Below are positions 35,857-45,366 of a DNA stretch of 64,000 bases, in pieces. The notes below the pieces were generated by a model, which was not told the DNA's origin, ran no database searches, and saw only the letters and a program-made list of their open reading frames with translations. The stretch comes from Myxococcales bacterium (GTDB taxonomy: Bacteria; Myxococcota; Myxococcia; Myxococcales; Myxococcaceae): positions 39,806 to 103,805 of the forward strand of contig JADLDB010000109.1 in NCBI GenBank assembly GCA_020846875.1. Reading direction: 5' to 3'. The position numbers were made by a program, and so were the translations under genes. The stretch's first letter is position 1, and every line of letters starts with the position of its first letter.

Positions 35857-37581
35857 TCAGCGCACGTCCCACGCCAGGGCGATCGGCACCCGGACCTCGA
35901 GATCGACGTGCCGCGGGAAGCTCAACGCCCTCACCGCGGCCTCGATGCACTTCGACACCTTCGTCCCCGGCAGATCCGTGCTGGCCGCCGTCACCTTCCC
36001 CGAGCTGGCGATGGTGAACTGCAGCTTCAGCGTGCCCTGCGCAGACGGCAGCTCGTCGCGGTGGTCGCGGAAGCACCTCTGAATGCGCCCCTTCGCCCCC
36101 GACACCCCCTTCGACACCAGGGCCGTCGTCAGCACCACGGGCTTCGCCGGCTTCGCCCCCTTCGCAGGCACGGCGGGCTCCTCGGCCCCCGCGTCCACCT
36201 CCGCAGCCACCGCCAGCGCGCTCCCGGCGTCCTCCACTGCTGGAGGGCCTGCGTCCACCTCCGCCTCGGCCACCGCCGCGTCCGGCGCCGCGGGCAGCGC
36301 CACCGGAGCTCCACCCGGCCTCAGCCCCTTCAAGACGCCCACCGTCACGCCGACGCCCACCAGCAGGGCCCCCACCACCGCCGCCACCAGCACCCCGCCC
36401 CGCCTCCCGCCTCCCCGCCCCTGCACCGTCGAGGGCGGCTCGATGGCCTTCGTCTGCTCGTCCGGCGGGAGCGCCGCGATGGTGGCCGCCGGCAACGTCC
36501 CCGGATCGGTGCGCTTGGTGAGCGGGTTGCTCCTCCCCGGGACCTCCACCCCGCGCGCCGCCAACTGCTCCAGCGTCTCGATGCGCGAACGCGAGTTCAC
36601 CCGGTCCGGCCCGAAGAAGCTGGTCATGAAGTCGGCCAGCAGTTGCCCTCCCGACGCGGACGTGGTGGCCGAGAGGAAGCGCTCGATGTCCTGCACCACC
36701 TCCAACGCCGAGCCGTACCGGGCGTCGGGATCCACCGCCATCATCTTCCTGACGATCGCCTCCACCTCCGGCGGCAGATCCGGCCGCAGCTGGCGGATCG
36801 GCTGGCAGTCCCCCGACAGCACCGCCTTCAAGATGGCGAGATCGGTGTCCCGCGCGAAGGGGCGGACCCCGGTGAGCGCCTCGTAGGTGGTGACGCCCAA
36901 CGAGAAGACGTCAGCCCGACGGTCGATCGCGTCACCCCGCGCCTGCTCGGGCGACATGTACTGGTACTTCCCCTTCACCACGCCGGCGGTGGTGTTGGTG
37001 ACGCGCGACTCGGCCTTGGCGATGCCGAAGTCCAGCACCTTCACCTGCCCCGAGTAGGTGACGAAGAGGTTGGACGGCGAGATGTCCCGGTGCACCAGGT
37101 TCATCGGCTTGCCGGAAGGATCCGCCGCGTGGTGCGCGAAGTGCAGCCCCGTCGCCGCCTGCGCCACCACCCGCAAGACCACGTGCAGGGGCACCTGCGA
37201 GTTGCGCCGCTTCGCCGTGCGCACCACCGTCGAGAAGTCCTCGCCCGGCAGGTACTCCATGCAGATGAAGTAGCAGCCGTCGGCGAGGCCCAGGTCGGTG
37301 ATGTGGACGATGTTGGGGTGCGCGAGGCTGGCCGCCAGCCGCGCCTCGTCGAGGAACATGGACACGAAGTCCGGCACCGTCGAGAGGTGCGGCAGCATGC
37401 GCTTGACCACCACGTTGCGCTCGAAGCCCGCCTCGCCCACCTGCTTGGCGAGGAAGATCTCGGCCATGCCGCCCTCGGCCAGCTTCCTCACCAGGAAGTA
37501 CTTGCCGTAGGCGCGCACCGGCATCTCGCCCAGCGCCTGGCGCGGCCCCGACTCGCTGGACAGGGGAGGCCCGCTCGTCAA
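35857..37581 (-). CDS. Transmembrane Ser/Thr kinase with TonB-like periplasmic domain
   Basis: 574 aa. The kinase domain (about residues 25-300) has KLAEGGMAEIFLAK, the Lys in VVVKRML, HRDISPSNLFV, DFGIAKAES and SPEQARG. The HRDISPSN loop is common among myxobacterial kinases. A single membrane helix lies near residues 400-420 (GVLVAAVVGALLVGVGVTVG), then an Ala/Glu/Asp-rich linker. The last 100 residues (RIQRCFRDHRDELPSAQGTL, LKLQFTIASSGKVTAAST, CIEAAVRALSFPRH) match the TonB-like C-terminal domain also found in GltG/GltJ motility proteins. It is the third gene of a coupled set, 4 bases after the FecR gene, so it may sense events at the outer membrane through that domain. Confidence 0.92.
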   Translation of the reverse strand: MTSGPPLSSESGPRQALGEMPVRAYGKYFLVRKLAEGGMAEIFLAKQVGEAGFERNVVVKRMLPHLSTVPDFVSMFLDEARLAASLAHPNIVHITDLGLADGCYFICMEYLPGEDFSTVVRTAKRRNSQVPLHVVLRVVAQAATGLHFAHHAADPSGKPMNLVHRDISPSNLFVTYSGQVKVLDFGIAKAESRVTNTTAGVVKGKYQYMSPEQARGDAIDRRADVFSLGVTTYEALTGVRPFARDTDLAILKAVLSGDCQPIRQLRPDLPPEVEAIVRKMMAVDPDARYGSALEVVQDIERFLSATTSASGGQLLADFMTSFFGPDRVNSRSRIETLEQLAARGVEVPGRSNPLTKRTDPGTLPAATIAALPPDEQTKAIEPPSTVQGRGGGRRGGVLVAAVVGALLVGVGVTVGVLKGLRPGGAPVALPAAPDAAVAEAEVDAGPPAVEDAGSALAVAAEVDAGAEEPAVPAKGAKPAKPVVLTTALVSKGVSGAKGRIQRCFRDHRDELPSAQGTLKLQFTIASSGKVTAASTDLPGTKVSKCIEAAVRALSFPRHVDLEVRVPIALAWDVR

Positions 37582-37585
37582 GCGC

Positions 37586-39511
37586 TCACCGTCCCTTCAC
37601 GGTGCGGACCGTGTACGTCTCGGCGCTGCCGTTCACCATGCGGAACACCACCCGCCCGCCCGGCAGCGGCGCCACCTGCGCCTCGAAGCGCGCCTTCTCG
37701 TCCAAGTCCATCGCCTTGCCGTTGACGAACACCTTCGCCCCCACCGGGGCGATCCCCGCCACCCTCACGCTCTTCCCGCCCGCTTCGCCGTTGCGCGGTG
37801 CCTTGATGATCAACTGAGGCACTGCGTTGTCGTACACCATATTCAGCTTGTTGAGCCGCCCGCCCTTGAGCTCCTTGCCCTTCGCGTCCGTCGGCGTGAC
37901 GGACCACAGGTACTTCCCTTCGCTCAAGGTGGACTCGGGCAGCGCCACCTGCGTCTCGTCGGCGCTGCGCTCGGCGATCGCCTTGCCCAGCTCACCTTCC
38001 CGGTAGACCTTGAGCGCGTAGCGGGCCGCGCCTTCCTCCTTCGCCCAGGTGAAGGTCACCACCGGCGGCTTGTCCTGGTAGTAGATGGTGGTGGTGTCCG
38101 GCCCGTCGGGCACCAGGTTCTTGTTCCGCGAGAGGTCCGCCGTCGACGGCTCCGGGGAGAACTGCACGTTGCCGCGCTCGTGCTCCTCGTCGCCCTTGTA
38201 GACGCGCCAGTAGAGGACACCGCGGGCCGGCACCGGCACGGTGACGAAGCGCTCGTGCACCACGCCGTCCAGCGACGGGTTCTTGAAGCCGGGCTCGCTG
38301 GAGATGGCGACCCGCCAGTCCTTCACCGCGTCGGGGCCCTCCCAGGTCAGCGTCACCTTCTTGAGGCCCGGGTGGAACAGCTTGAGCCCGTTGCGCGACG
38401 GCAGCGTCACCACCTCGCGCGCCGCGTCCCGCACCTGCACGTCCTTCGCGCCGATGAGCGCGGTGTGCCCGCCCGGCACCACCACCGGCTCCTGGCCTTC
38501 GCGCTCCACGGTGACGTCCCCGGCCTTCGCGTCCAGCTCGTAGCCACCGCCCACCTTGCGCACCGCGTACTGCCCGCCCGCCTCCGACGACAGGCCCAGG
38601 CCCGCCGCCACGCCCACCTTCGTCTTCTGCGCGCGCGGGGCGTTCACCTCCAGCTCGCCCTTCTTCATGTCCAGCGCGGTCGCCTCGAAGCCGGCCCCGG
38701 AGCCCGCCTCCAGCAGCACCACCTCCGAGCCGCGCGTCAGCGTGAAGCGGGACGAGGAGCCTGCCGGCGCCACCGTCACCCGCCCGTCCGTCACCTTGAG
38801 CGCGTCGCCCGCCGCCAGCGAAGGCGGCTTCTTCGGATTCACCTTCGTGAAGGCCTTCGCCCCGGCCGGTTTGTGCTCGGCCTTCCCCGCCGCCGCGACG
38901 ATGGACAGGGAAATGGGGGCCAACTCGCGCGAGCCCCCCAGCGACGTCCTCTTGCCTGCGCCCAGCTTCGCCGCCTCGCCGCCCTTGGGGACGACCTCGA
39001 TCTCTCCCAGCTTCACGTCCACGTCCGCGCTCGTCTCGCCGACGGTGATCTGCACCGACGCGCCGCCCACCCGGGTGAGGCCGAACGGCGTGCTGATGGT
39101 GAGCAGCACCTCGACGTCACCTCCATCGGGTTTGCCCGCCGGCACGCGCGTCAGCACCAGGCCCCTGGCCACGGTGAGCAACACCCCGCCGCCCGACTCC
39201 TCGATCACGAAGCGGCCGTCGGCGCCCAGCTCCACCAGGCGTTCGCCCGGGAAGCGCAGCACCGCCGCGCCGTCTTCCCCCGTCTCGATCGCGTCCTTGG
39301 TGAAGACCGGACCAGCCTTCGCGGGGCCCGTCTTCCCGTCGCGCTCCACCGTCACCTTGCCCTGGGGGCCTTCCAGCGCTCCGGCCGGCTTCTTCCCGGC
39401 GGGCGGAGGCCTAGCCACGGGGGGAGGAGCCGGAGGCGGCGGCCCTTCGGAACACCCCGCCACGGCCAGCAGGGCCAGCACCGGCGCGAAGGCGAGGCGG
39501 CGAACGGTCAC
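37586..39511 (-). CDS. FecR-domain lipoprotein
   Basis: 641 aa from a GTG at 39511 that overlaps the barrel stop as GTGA (39508-39511). The signal peptide ends in LLAVAGC (lipobox). Two FecR-like modules are visible, at about residues 55-190 (GEDGAAVLRFPGERLVELGA, TISTPFGLTRVGGASV) and 240-370 (SSRFTLTRGSEVVLLEAGSG, GEYELDA-like YELDAKAGDVTVERE). The rest has beta-sandwich, fibronectin-like segments (VTLTWEGPDAVKDWRVAISS, VLYWRVYKGDEEHERG) and a final Ig-like domain (RVAGIAPVGAKVFVNGKAMD). No sigma-factor gene accompanies it, so this is not a classical FecR anti-sigma system. The genes on both sides are coupled to it by overlap or by 4 bases. Confidence 0.88.
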   Translation of the reverse strand: MTVRRLAFAPVLALLAVAGCSEGPPPPAPPPVARPPPAGKKPAGALEGPQGKVTVERDGKTGPAKAGPVFTKDAIETGEDGAAVLRFPGERLVELGADGRFVIEESGGGVLLTVARGLVLTRVPAGKPDGGDVEVLLTISTPFGLTRVGGASVQITVGETSADVDVKLGEIEVVPKGGEAAKLGAGKRTSLGGSRELAPISLSIVAAAGKAEHKPAGAKAFTKVNPKKPPSLAAGDALKVTDGRVTVAPAGSSSRFTLTRGSEVVLLEAGSGAGFEATALDMKKGELEVNAPRAQKTKVGVAAGLGLSSEAGGQYAVRKVGGGYELDAKAGDVTVEREGQEPVVVPGGHTALIGAKDVQVRDAAREVVTLPSRNGLKLFHPGLKKVTLTWEGPDAVKDWRVAISSEPGFKNPSLDGVVHERFVTVPVPARGVLYWRVYKGDEEHERGNVQFSPEPSTADLSRNKNLVPDGPDTTTIYYQDKPPVVTFTWAKEEGAARYALKVYREGELGKAIAERSADETQVALPESTLSEGKYLWSVTPTDAKGKELKGGRLNKLNMVYDNAVPQLIIKAPRNGEAGGKSVRVAGIAPVGAKVFVNGKAMDLDEKARFEAQVAPLPGGRVVFRMVNGSAETYTVRTVKGR

Positions 39512-41040
39512 TTCGGGAAGAGCTCCACGTTGAAGATCGCCTGGTCACCGTCCCGCACCGTGACCTGCTTGCTCTGCGTGATGAACTTCGGCGCCGAGAT
39601 CTTCACCGTGTACTTGCCGCCGGGGATCTCCACCGAGAACCGGCCTTCGGCGTCGGCGGTGAGCCTGAGCTTGAGCTCCTTGATCTCCAGCGTCGCGGCG
39701 ACGGGCTTCCCGCCGCGCACGTTGCGGATCTGACCGGTCATCGTCGCGGGCAGCTTCTTCTGCTCGGGCACCAGGGAGACCTTCACCTCCGTGGTTTGTC
39801 CGGCCACCACCGCGGCCGCTTCCTCACCCGGGTTGAAGCCCGGCGCGGACAGCTTGAGGGCCAGCGGGCCAGGAGGGAGCTCGGCGATCGTCAGGGCGCC
39901 GCTCGCGTCGCAGCTGCGCGTCCCGCCGCCCCACTCCACCGTGGCCACCACCGGGGCGCCGTCCACCTTCGAGGTGACCAACACCTTGAGCGCGCCCACC
40001 TTCGGAGGCTCCTTCTCCAGGGACAGGGTGAGGGCCACGTCCTGTCCCGCCGCCGTCTCGAGCCGCTGCTCGGCGGGGAGGAAGCCGGGTGCTTCCACGC
40101 TGGCCACCAGCGCCCCCGGCGTCACGTCGACCGCCTGCGCCTGGCCCTGGGCGTCGGTGACCAGGTCTCGCCGCGCGCCGCCCACGCTCAAGGCCACCGT
40201 CGTGTTGGCCAGCGGAGCCCCCGCGCCCGTCACCCGTACGCTGACCCGCGCGTACTTCGCGACGAGCTTCTCCTCCTGCCACTTCAGGTCGAGCCCCCCG
40301 CCCACCCGCAGCACGCTCTGCTGAGCAGCGAAGTTCTCTGCCGTCCCCGTGTCCCGGTTCCAGGCCGCTTCGGCGAGCAGTCCCCACTTGAGCGACCCGG
40401 TGCGGAAGAGGTTGACGCGGACGGCGCCGGCCGCGCCGAGCCCCGACGAGGAGGCGCCGGGGGCCGGGGTGGTGGTGGCCACGGTGATCGGGTACTCGAA
40501 GCGGCCCTCGATGATCACCGGCCCCAGCTCGACCAGCCCCCGCGCGGCGAGGAGGATCGCGTGGCGGCCCTGGGTGGTCATCGAAGGGGTGTCGATCGTC
40601 CCGAAGACGGGCAACTGGGCGAAGGAGTAGCCGGCGGCCGCCTCCAGGGTGACGGGCCCCAGGCTGTACCGCCCGGTGGGCCCGACCGAGGCGCGCAGGA
40701 GCCCCCCGCCCGTCACCTTCGCGCCGGCGTCGTCATACAGCGCGAAGGCCTCCCGCTGGACGGACGCGGTCAGCCCCAGGTGCCGGCCCAGGAGCATCCA
40801 CCACCAGCCGGCGAAGGCGAGATCATTGGGGGTGACGCCGGAGTAGGACAGCCCCGGCCCCAGGTCCGTCTCCGAGCCCGAGCGGATGGCAGCGCCGTAG
40901 CGCAGCCGCGCCTGGAACAGATCGCCGTCCGGTGGCGTGGTGGGAGCCTTCGCGGACAGGGTGCCCTGCGCAGAGGCGCTGGAAGCCAGAAGCACGCCCA
41001 AAAGCCCCGTGAGGAGCGCCCGGCGGAAGGTCCAAGGCAC
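39508..41040 (-). CDS. Outer-membrane barrel with carboxypeptidase-regulatory-like domains
   Basis: 510 aa. A signal peptide (TGLLGVLLASSASAQG) is followed by a barrel-like region of about 220 residues (FQARLRYGAAIRSG, LGLTASVQREAFALYDDAG, VTLEAAAGYSFAQLP, GSLKWGLLAEAAWNRD). Then come three CarboxypepD-regulatory-like beta-sandwich repeats (VSVRVTGAGAPLANTTVALS, LKVLVTSKVDGAPVVATVEW, GQIRNVRGGKPVAATLEIKE). The C-terminus VTVRDGDQAIFNVELFPK belongs to the last sandwich, not to a barrel strand. It is the first gene of the barrel-FecR-kinase set and divergent from mglB, with 123 bases between the starts. The function is unknown; the coupling suggests an envelope-spanning unit. Confidence 0.85.
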   Translation of the reverse strand: MPWTFRRALLTGLLGVLLASSASAQGTLSAKAPTTPPDGDLFQARLRYGAAIRSGSETDLGPGLSYSGVTPNDLAFAGWWWMLLGRHLGLTASVQREAFALYDDAGAKVTGGGLLRASVGPTGRYSLGPVTLEAAAGYSFAQLPVFGTIDTPSMTTQGRHAILLAARGLVELGPVIIEGRFEYPITVATTTPAPGASSSGLGAAGAVRVNLFRTGSLKWGLLAEAAWNRDTGTAENFAAQQSVLRVGGGLDLKWQEEKLVAKYARVSVRVTGAGAPLANTTVALSVGGARRDLVTDAQGQAQAVDVTPGALVASVEAPGFLPAEQRLETAAGQDVALTLSLEKEPPKVGALKVLVTSKVDGAPVVATVEWGGGTRSCDASGALTIAELPPGPLALKLSAPGFNPGEEAAAVVAGQTTEVKVSLVPEQKKLPATMTGQIRNVRGGKPVAATLEIKELKLRLTADAEGRFSVEIPGGKYTVKISAPKFITQSKQVTVRDGDQAIFNVELFPK

Positions 41041-41163
41041 GGCGCGAGTATACGGCCCCCGCGCCGGCTCCCAAACTCTTGAAGCGACGATCTAAAAGCG
41101 TGAAAGGTGGGGCACGGTCTGATAGACCTCGCGGCTACCGACTGACAGGAGCGCCTCGATCTC

Positions 41164-41643
41164 ATGGCCACCCAGCTGGTGATGTATGAAGAGGAGTTCC
41201 ACCGGATCAACGCGGTGTGCGATCGCTTGACCAAGGACGCCAACGCGAAGGTGGTGTTCCTCGTGGACAAGAACGGGCAGCTCATCTCGGCCGCCGGGCA
41301 GACGCACAACATCGACACCACGTCTCTGGCCTCGCTGACCGCCGGCAACGTGGCGGCGATGGGGGGCCTGGCCAAGCTGATCGGCGAGAACGAGTTCCCC
41401 AACCAGTTCCACGAAGGCGCGAAGGACTCGCTCTACATGACGCTGGTGGGCGGGCGGGTGGTGCTGGTGGTCATCTTCGACAACCGCACGTCCCTCGGCC
41501 TGGTCCGGCTGCGCATCAAGAAGGCGTCGGACGAGCTCGAGAAGATCTTCATCGCCCTGGCGGCGCGCTCGTCAGCGCCCGGCGCAGGCAGCCCCTTCGC
41601 CGAGATCTCGGACGCCGACATCGACAACCTCTTCAGCGAATAG
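41164..41643 (+). CDS. mglB: Gliding motility polarity regulator MglB (GTPase-activating protein)
   Basis: 159 aa, the same length as M. xanthus MglB, and the sequence I know from there is nearly identical ([39 protein letters not shown] core, [16 protein letters not shown] end). It is a Roadblock/LC7 dimer that stimulates GTP hydrolysis by MglA and marks the lagging pole. The ribosome binding site GACAGGAG lies about 12 bases before ATG 41164. mglA starts 13 bases after its stop, so the two are co-translated. A run of envelope and Glt genes follows on the same strand. Confidence 0.97.
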   Translation: MATQLVMYEEEFHRINAVCDRLTKDANAKVVFLVDKNGQLISAAGQTHNIDTTSLASLTAGNVAAMGGLAKLIGENEFPNQFHEGAKDSLYMTLVGGRVVLVVIFDNRTSLGLVRLRIKKASDELEKIFIALAARSSAPGAGSPFAEISDADIDNLFSE

Positions 41644-41656
41644 CCAAAGCCGCCCC

Positions 41657-42247
41657 ATGTCCTTCATCAACTACTCAAGCCGCGAGATCAACTGCAAGAT
41701 CGTCTACTACGGCCCGGGTTTGTGCGGGAAGACGACGAACCTGCAGTACATCTACAACAAGACCAACCCCGAGACGAAGGGCAAGCTGATCTCGCTCTCT
41801 ACCGAGACGGATCGAACGCTGTTCTTCGACTTCCTGCCGCTGTCGCTGGGTGAGATCCGCGGCTTCAAGACGCGCTTCCACCTGTACACGGTGCCCGGGC
41901 AGGTCTTCTACGACGCGTCCCGCAAGCTGATCTTGAAGGGCGTGGACGGGGTGGTCTTCGTGGCCGACTCGCAGGTCGAGCGCATGGAGGCCAACATCGA
42001 GTCCATGGACAACCTGCGGGTCAACCTGGCCGAGCAGGGCTACGACCTGAACAAGGTGCCCTTCGTCATCCAGTACAACAAGCGCGACCTGCCCAACGCG
42101 GTGTCGGAAGAAGAGTTGCGCAACGTGCTCAACCCCCGCGGCGTGCCCGACTTCCCCGGCGTGGCGCCGACGGGCGTGGGTGTGTTCGACACGCTCAAGG
42201 CGGTAGCCAAGCTGGTGCTCACCGAGCTGAAGAAGGGCGGGCAGTGA
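41657..42247 (+). CDS. mglA: Gliding motility GTPase MglA
   Basis: 196 aa. MglA is the Ras-like GTPase that sets the front pole and activates both motility systems in myxobacteria. The P-loop is GPGLCGKTT (G19-T27), the NKxD motif is NKRD, and the switch region has TVPGQ with T78 in place of the usual Asp of DxxG, a known peculiarity of MglA. R53 and Q82, known to be needed for catalysis, are conserved. The last codons and TGA overlap a GTG start of the next gene. The pair mglBA at the head of a Glt block is a notable context. Confidence 0.97.
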   Translation: MSFINYSSREINCKIVYYGPGLCGKTTNLQYIYNKTNPETKGKLISLSTETDRTLFFDFLPLSLGEIRGFKTRFHLYTVPGQVFYDASRKLILKGVDGVVFVADSQVERMEANIESMDNLRVNLAEQGYDLNKVPFVIQYNKRDLPNAVSEEELRNVLNPRGVPDFPGVAPTGVGVFDTLKAVAKLVLTELKKGGQ

Positions 42248-42990
42248 TCATGTCCGCGCCAGCCCGCGCCCTGGCGCTCGCGCTCGTCGTGTCGTCGGCG
42301 CTGGCGCTGGCCCAGCAGCCGGAGCCGCCCGCAGGTGCCCCTCCAGCCGCCGCGCCCGCGGCTGCCGCGCCTGCCCAGCCTGCACCTCAGACGGTCGACG
42401 AAGCCTTCTCCACCCGCGTGAAGACGCTGGAGGAGCAGGTGGTGGATCTGAAGGAGAAGATCTTCCGCACCAAGGCGCGGCTCTTGCTTCTCCAGGAGAC
42501 CGTGCTGGGCGGCGATCTCTCGTCCGGAGCGCGGGCGGTCATCTACCACCGCAACGAGATGGGCTCGCAGTTCGTCCTGGAGTCGGTGGCCTACGCGCTG
42601 GACGGCGCGCCCATCTTCACCAAGGTGGACACCAACGGGGACCTCGACAAGCGCGAGGAGTTCGAGATCTTCAACGGCCGCATCGTCCCGGGAAACCACC
42701 AGATCGCGGTGCGCATGGTGTTCCGCGGGCACGGCTACGGGATCTTCAGCTACCTCGAGGGGTACAAGTTCAAGCTGCAGTCAAACCAGACGTTCAACGC
42801 CGAGGCCGGCAAGGTGACGTCGGTGAAGGTGGTGGGGTTCGAGAAGGGGGGGATCACCGCGGACATCAAGGACAAGCCGGCGATCCGCTACGACATCACC
42901 TCGGCGAAGGATCAGGCGGTCAAACAGGCAGGCGGCGAGAAGGCCGGTGAGCCGCCCCCGTCCCAGGAGAGTCCACCCGCCGTGCCGTAG
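42244..42990 (+). CDS. Secreted coiled-coil protein next to mglA, unknown function
   Basis: 248 aa if read from a GTG at 42244 that overlaps the mglA stop as GTGA; an ATG at 42250 is equally good. A signal peptide ([17 protein letters not shown]) and an Ala/Pro linker are followed by a short coiled coil ([20 protein letters not shown]). The rest is a beta-rich domain ([76 protein letters not shown]) that looks like a periplasmic or surface adaptor. I do not recognise a family. Its place between mglA and a TPR coiled-coil gene makes a motility role a reasonable guess only. Confidence 0.8.
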   Translation: MIMSAPARALALALVVSSALALAQQPEPPAGAPPAAAPAAAAPAQPAPQTVDEAFSTRVKTLEEQVVDLKEKIFRTKARLLLLQETVLGGDLSSGARAVIYHRNEMGSQFVLESVAYALDGAPIFTKVDTNGDLDKREEFEIFNGRIVPGNHQIAVRMVFRGHGYGIFSYLEGYKFKLQSNQTFNAEAGKVTSVKVVGFEKGGITADIKDKPAIRYDITSAKDQAVKQAGGEKAGEPPPSQESPPAVP

Positions 42991-43014
42991 GCGGGCTCTT
43001 CTCCCCCAGGCCAC

Positions 43015-45366
43015 ATGAAAGGCGTCTCGCTCATCGCTGCGCTGCTGGGGGTGGCGGCGACCACCGCGGGGGTGGCGCACGCGCAGGGCAAGGGCCGCGC
43101 TTCCGCCGAAGAGCTGCAGGCCCAGGTGGACCAGATCGCCCGGCAGATCGAGACGGCGCGCAACAACATCGACCTGGTAGAGAAGCAGTACACCCTGCGC
43201 GAGGAGCCGTCCGACGAGGCGGCCCGGCTGCAGCGCTTCTCGGACGGGGAAATCCAGTACCTGCTCAACGACTACAACACCGCCGCGGTCCTCTTCTACG
43301 ACCTGGTCGCCAACAAGGACTTCCAGAAGAGCCCCCGCTACGCCGACGCGCTCTTCTACCTGTCGGACTCGCTGTACCAGCAGAAGAACTACCTGGGTGC
43401 GCGCCTGTACCTGCGGCAGCTCCTGTCGCTCAAGGCCGGCCACTACAAAGAGGCGCTGGCCCGCTACCTGGAGATCGCCGGGCGCTTGAACGAGTTCGCC
43501 GGCATCGACGAGTACATCAACCAGGCCCGAGGGCTGTCCGGCGGGGCGCTGCCTCCCGAGCTCACCTACGTCTACGCCAAGTGGCTGTTCCGCCGCCTCG
43601 ATCTGCCCATGCCCGAGCGGGTCAAGCGCAGCCAGGCGATCTTCAACTCCCTGGTGCAGGATCAAGGCGGCCCCTTCCGCCTCCAGTCGGCCTACTTCAT
43701 TGGCGTGGGCCACGTGCGCCTCAAGCAGTGGGATCAGGCGATCGCCCAGTTCAAGGCCATCACCGAGATGCCCGAGCGCGACGCCAAGGATCGCCAGGTG
43801 AAGGAGCTGGCCGACCTGTCCTTGGGCCGGGTGTACTTCGAGGTGGGCAGGTACGACGAGGCGATCGACACCTACGCGAAGGTGCCGCAGCAGTCCGAGA
43901 ACTTCCCCGACTCCCTGTACGAGATCGCCTGGGCCTTCGTGCGAAAAGGCGAGTTGGTGCGGGCCAAGAACGCCACCGAGGTGCTGCTGCTGGTGGCCGA
44001 GGACTCGGTGCTGGCGCCGGAGGCGAAGATCCTCCAGGGCACGCTGCTGCAGAAGCTGCAGAAGTACGAGGAGGCGATCGACACCTACAACCAGGTGATC
44101 AACACCTACGCCCCGGTGCGCGACGAGATCGACGCGCTGCTCACCGTCAACAAGGATCCGGTGCAGTACTTCGACGAGCTGTTGGCCCGGAACGAGAAGA
44201 CCCTGGACGTGACGCGGCTGCTCCCGCCGGTGGCGCTCAAGTGGGCCAGCACGCGGGAAGAGGTGGCCGACGCGGTGGCGATCACCGCCGCGCTGGACGA
44301 GAGCCGCCGGGGCATCGCCGAGTCGCGCGCCATCGCCGATCGGATCCTCCACTCCCTCGAGGAGCGGGGCCTGGAGAGCTTCCCGGTGCTGCAGGAAGGC
44401 TTCGCCCGGGCCGACGCGGTGGAGACGGCCCTCGCCCGCGCCGAGGAGTCGTTGACGCGCATCGAGGGCTACCTCACCCAGGGCGTGATGGGCCCGGAGC
44501 AGCAGGCCCAGCTGGGCGAGCTCAAGGGGAAGGCCGACGCGCTCAAGAAGCGCCTCGACACCCTGCCCACCACCGTGGAGCAGGTGCAGGCCCGCCGGGA
44601 GCGGATCCAGAAGGCGATCGACGCGCTGGACAAGCAGGCCTTCCAGTTGGGCATCGAGATCCAGGCCCAGTCCGCCCAGTTGGTGGCGATCCGCAAGTTC
44701 GTCGACGACACCAAGGCCCAGCGCAAGGACGCCCCGGACGACGAGAAGGCCTTCCTGGAGAAGGTGACGCTGGAGCAGCGCGCCCTGGAGGCCATGCAGA
44801 GCGAGCTGGAGGAGCTGCGCTCGCAGTTGCTGGCCGAGCGCAACAACGCGGACAAGGCCGTCTCGGGAGAAGGGGCGCTGCGCGAGGAGTACGGCAAGCT
44901 GCTGGAGCAGATCCAGCAGGTGTACGCCGCGAGCCGCGGGGGCCTGCCGTCCAACGCCCAACAGGTGCTGCTGCGGGCCGACGTGGTGCGAGCCGACGCC
45001 CAGGCGGTGCGCGATCGCGTCGAGCGCTCCAAGGGCATCATCCGCGAGCGGGTGGCCCGGCGAGCCCAGAAGCTGCGCGAGCAGGTGATGCTCGAGCAGA
45101 AGCTGATCGACGACTACACGAAGGAGACGGAGGCGGTCACCGGCGACACGCGCAACCTGGTCGGGCGGATCGCCTTCGACAGCTTCAAGCGCGTGCGCCA
45201 GAGCTTCTACGACCTGGTCTTGAAGGCGGACGTCGGCGTGGTGGACGTGGCCTTCCAGCGCAAGCAGGACAAGACCGGATCCATCCAGAAGCTGGCCGGA
45301 CAGAAGGACAGGGAACTCAAGGCGCTGGATGAGGAGTTCAAGGAAGTGCTGAAGGACGTGGAGTGA
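43015..45366 (+). CDS. Periplasmic TPR and coiled-coil protein upstream of gltD
   Basis: 783 aa. A signal peptide (LIAALLGVAATTAGVAHAQG) leads to TPR-like helical repeats (DYNTAAVLFYDLVANKDFQK, LFYLSDSLYQQKNYLGARLY, GRVYFEVGRYDEAIDTYAKV) over about residues 60-380. The second half is long coiled coil (ELKGKADALKKRLDTLPTTV, ALEAMQSELEELRSQLLAER). No membrane helix follows the signal peptide. The stop TGA overlaps the gltD ATG (TGATG, 45364-45368). It has no enzyme motif. The context and TPR content suggest a part of, or assembly factor for, the gliding machinery. I cannot match it to a named Glt protein. Confidence 0.85.
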   Translation: MKGVSLIAALLGVAATTAGVAHAQGKGRASAEELQAQVDQIARQIETARNNIDLVEKQYTLREEPSDEAARLQRFSDGEIQYLLNDYNTAAVLFYDLVANKDFQKSPRYADALFYLSDSLYQQKNYLGARLYLRQLLSLKAGHYKEALARYLEIAGRLNEFAGIDEYINQARGLSGGALPPELTYVYAKWLFRRLDLPMPERVKRSQAIFNSLVQDQGGPFRLQSAYFIGVGHVRLKQWDQAIAQFKAITEMPERDAKDRQVKELADLSLGRVYFEVGRYDEAIDTYAKVPQQSENFPDSLYEIAWAFVRKGELVRAKNATEVLLLVAEDSVLAPEAKILQGTLLQKLQKYEEAIDTYNQVINTYAPVRDEIDALLTVNKDPVQYFDELLARNEKTLDVTRLLPPVALKWASTREEVADAVAITAALDESRRGIAESRAIADRILHSLEERGLESFPVLQEGFARADAVETALARAEESLTRIEGYLTQGVMGPEQQAQLGELKGKADALKKRLDTLPTTVEQVQARRERIQKAIDALDKQAFQLGIEIQAQSAQLVAIRKFVDDTKAQRKDAPDDEKAFLEKVTLEQRALEAMQSELEELRSQLLAERNNADKAVSGEGALREEYGKLLEQIQQVYAASRGGLPSNAQQVLLRADVVRADAQAVRDRVERSKGIIRERVARRAQKLREQVMLEQKLIDDYTKETEAVTGDTRNLVGRIAFDSFKRVRQSFYDLVLKADVGVVDVAFQRKQDKTGSIQKLAGQKDRELKALDEEFKEVLKDVE

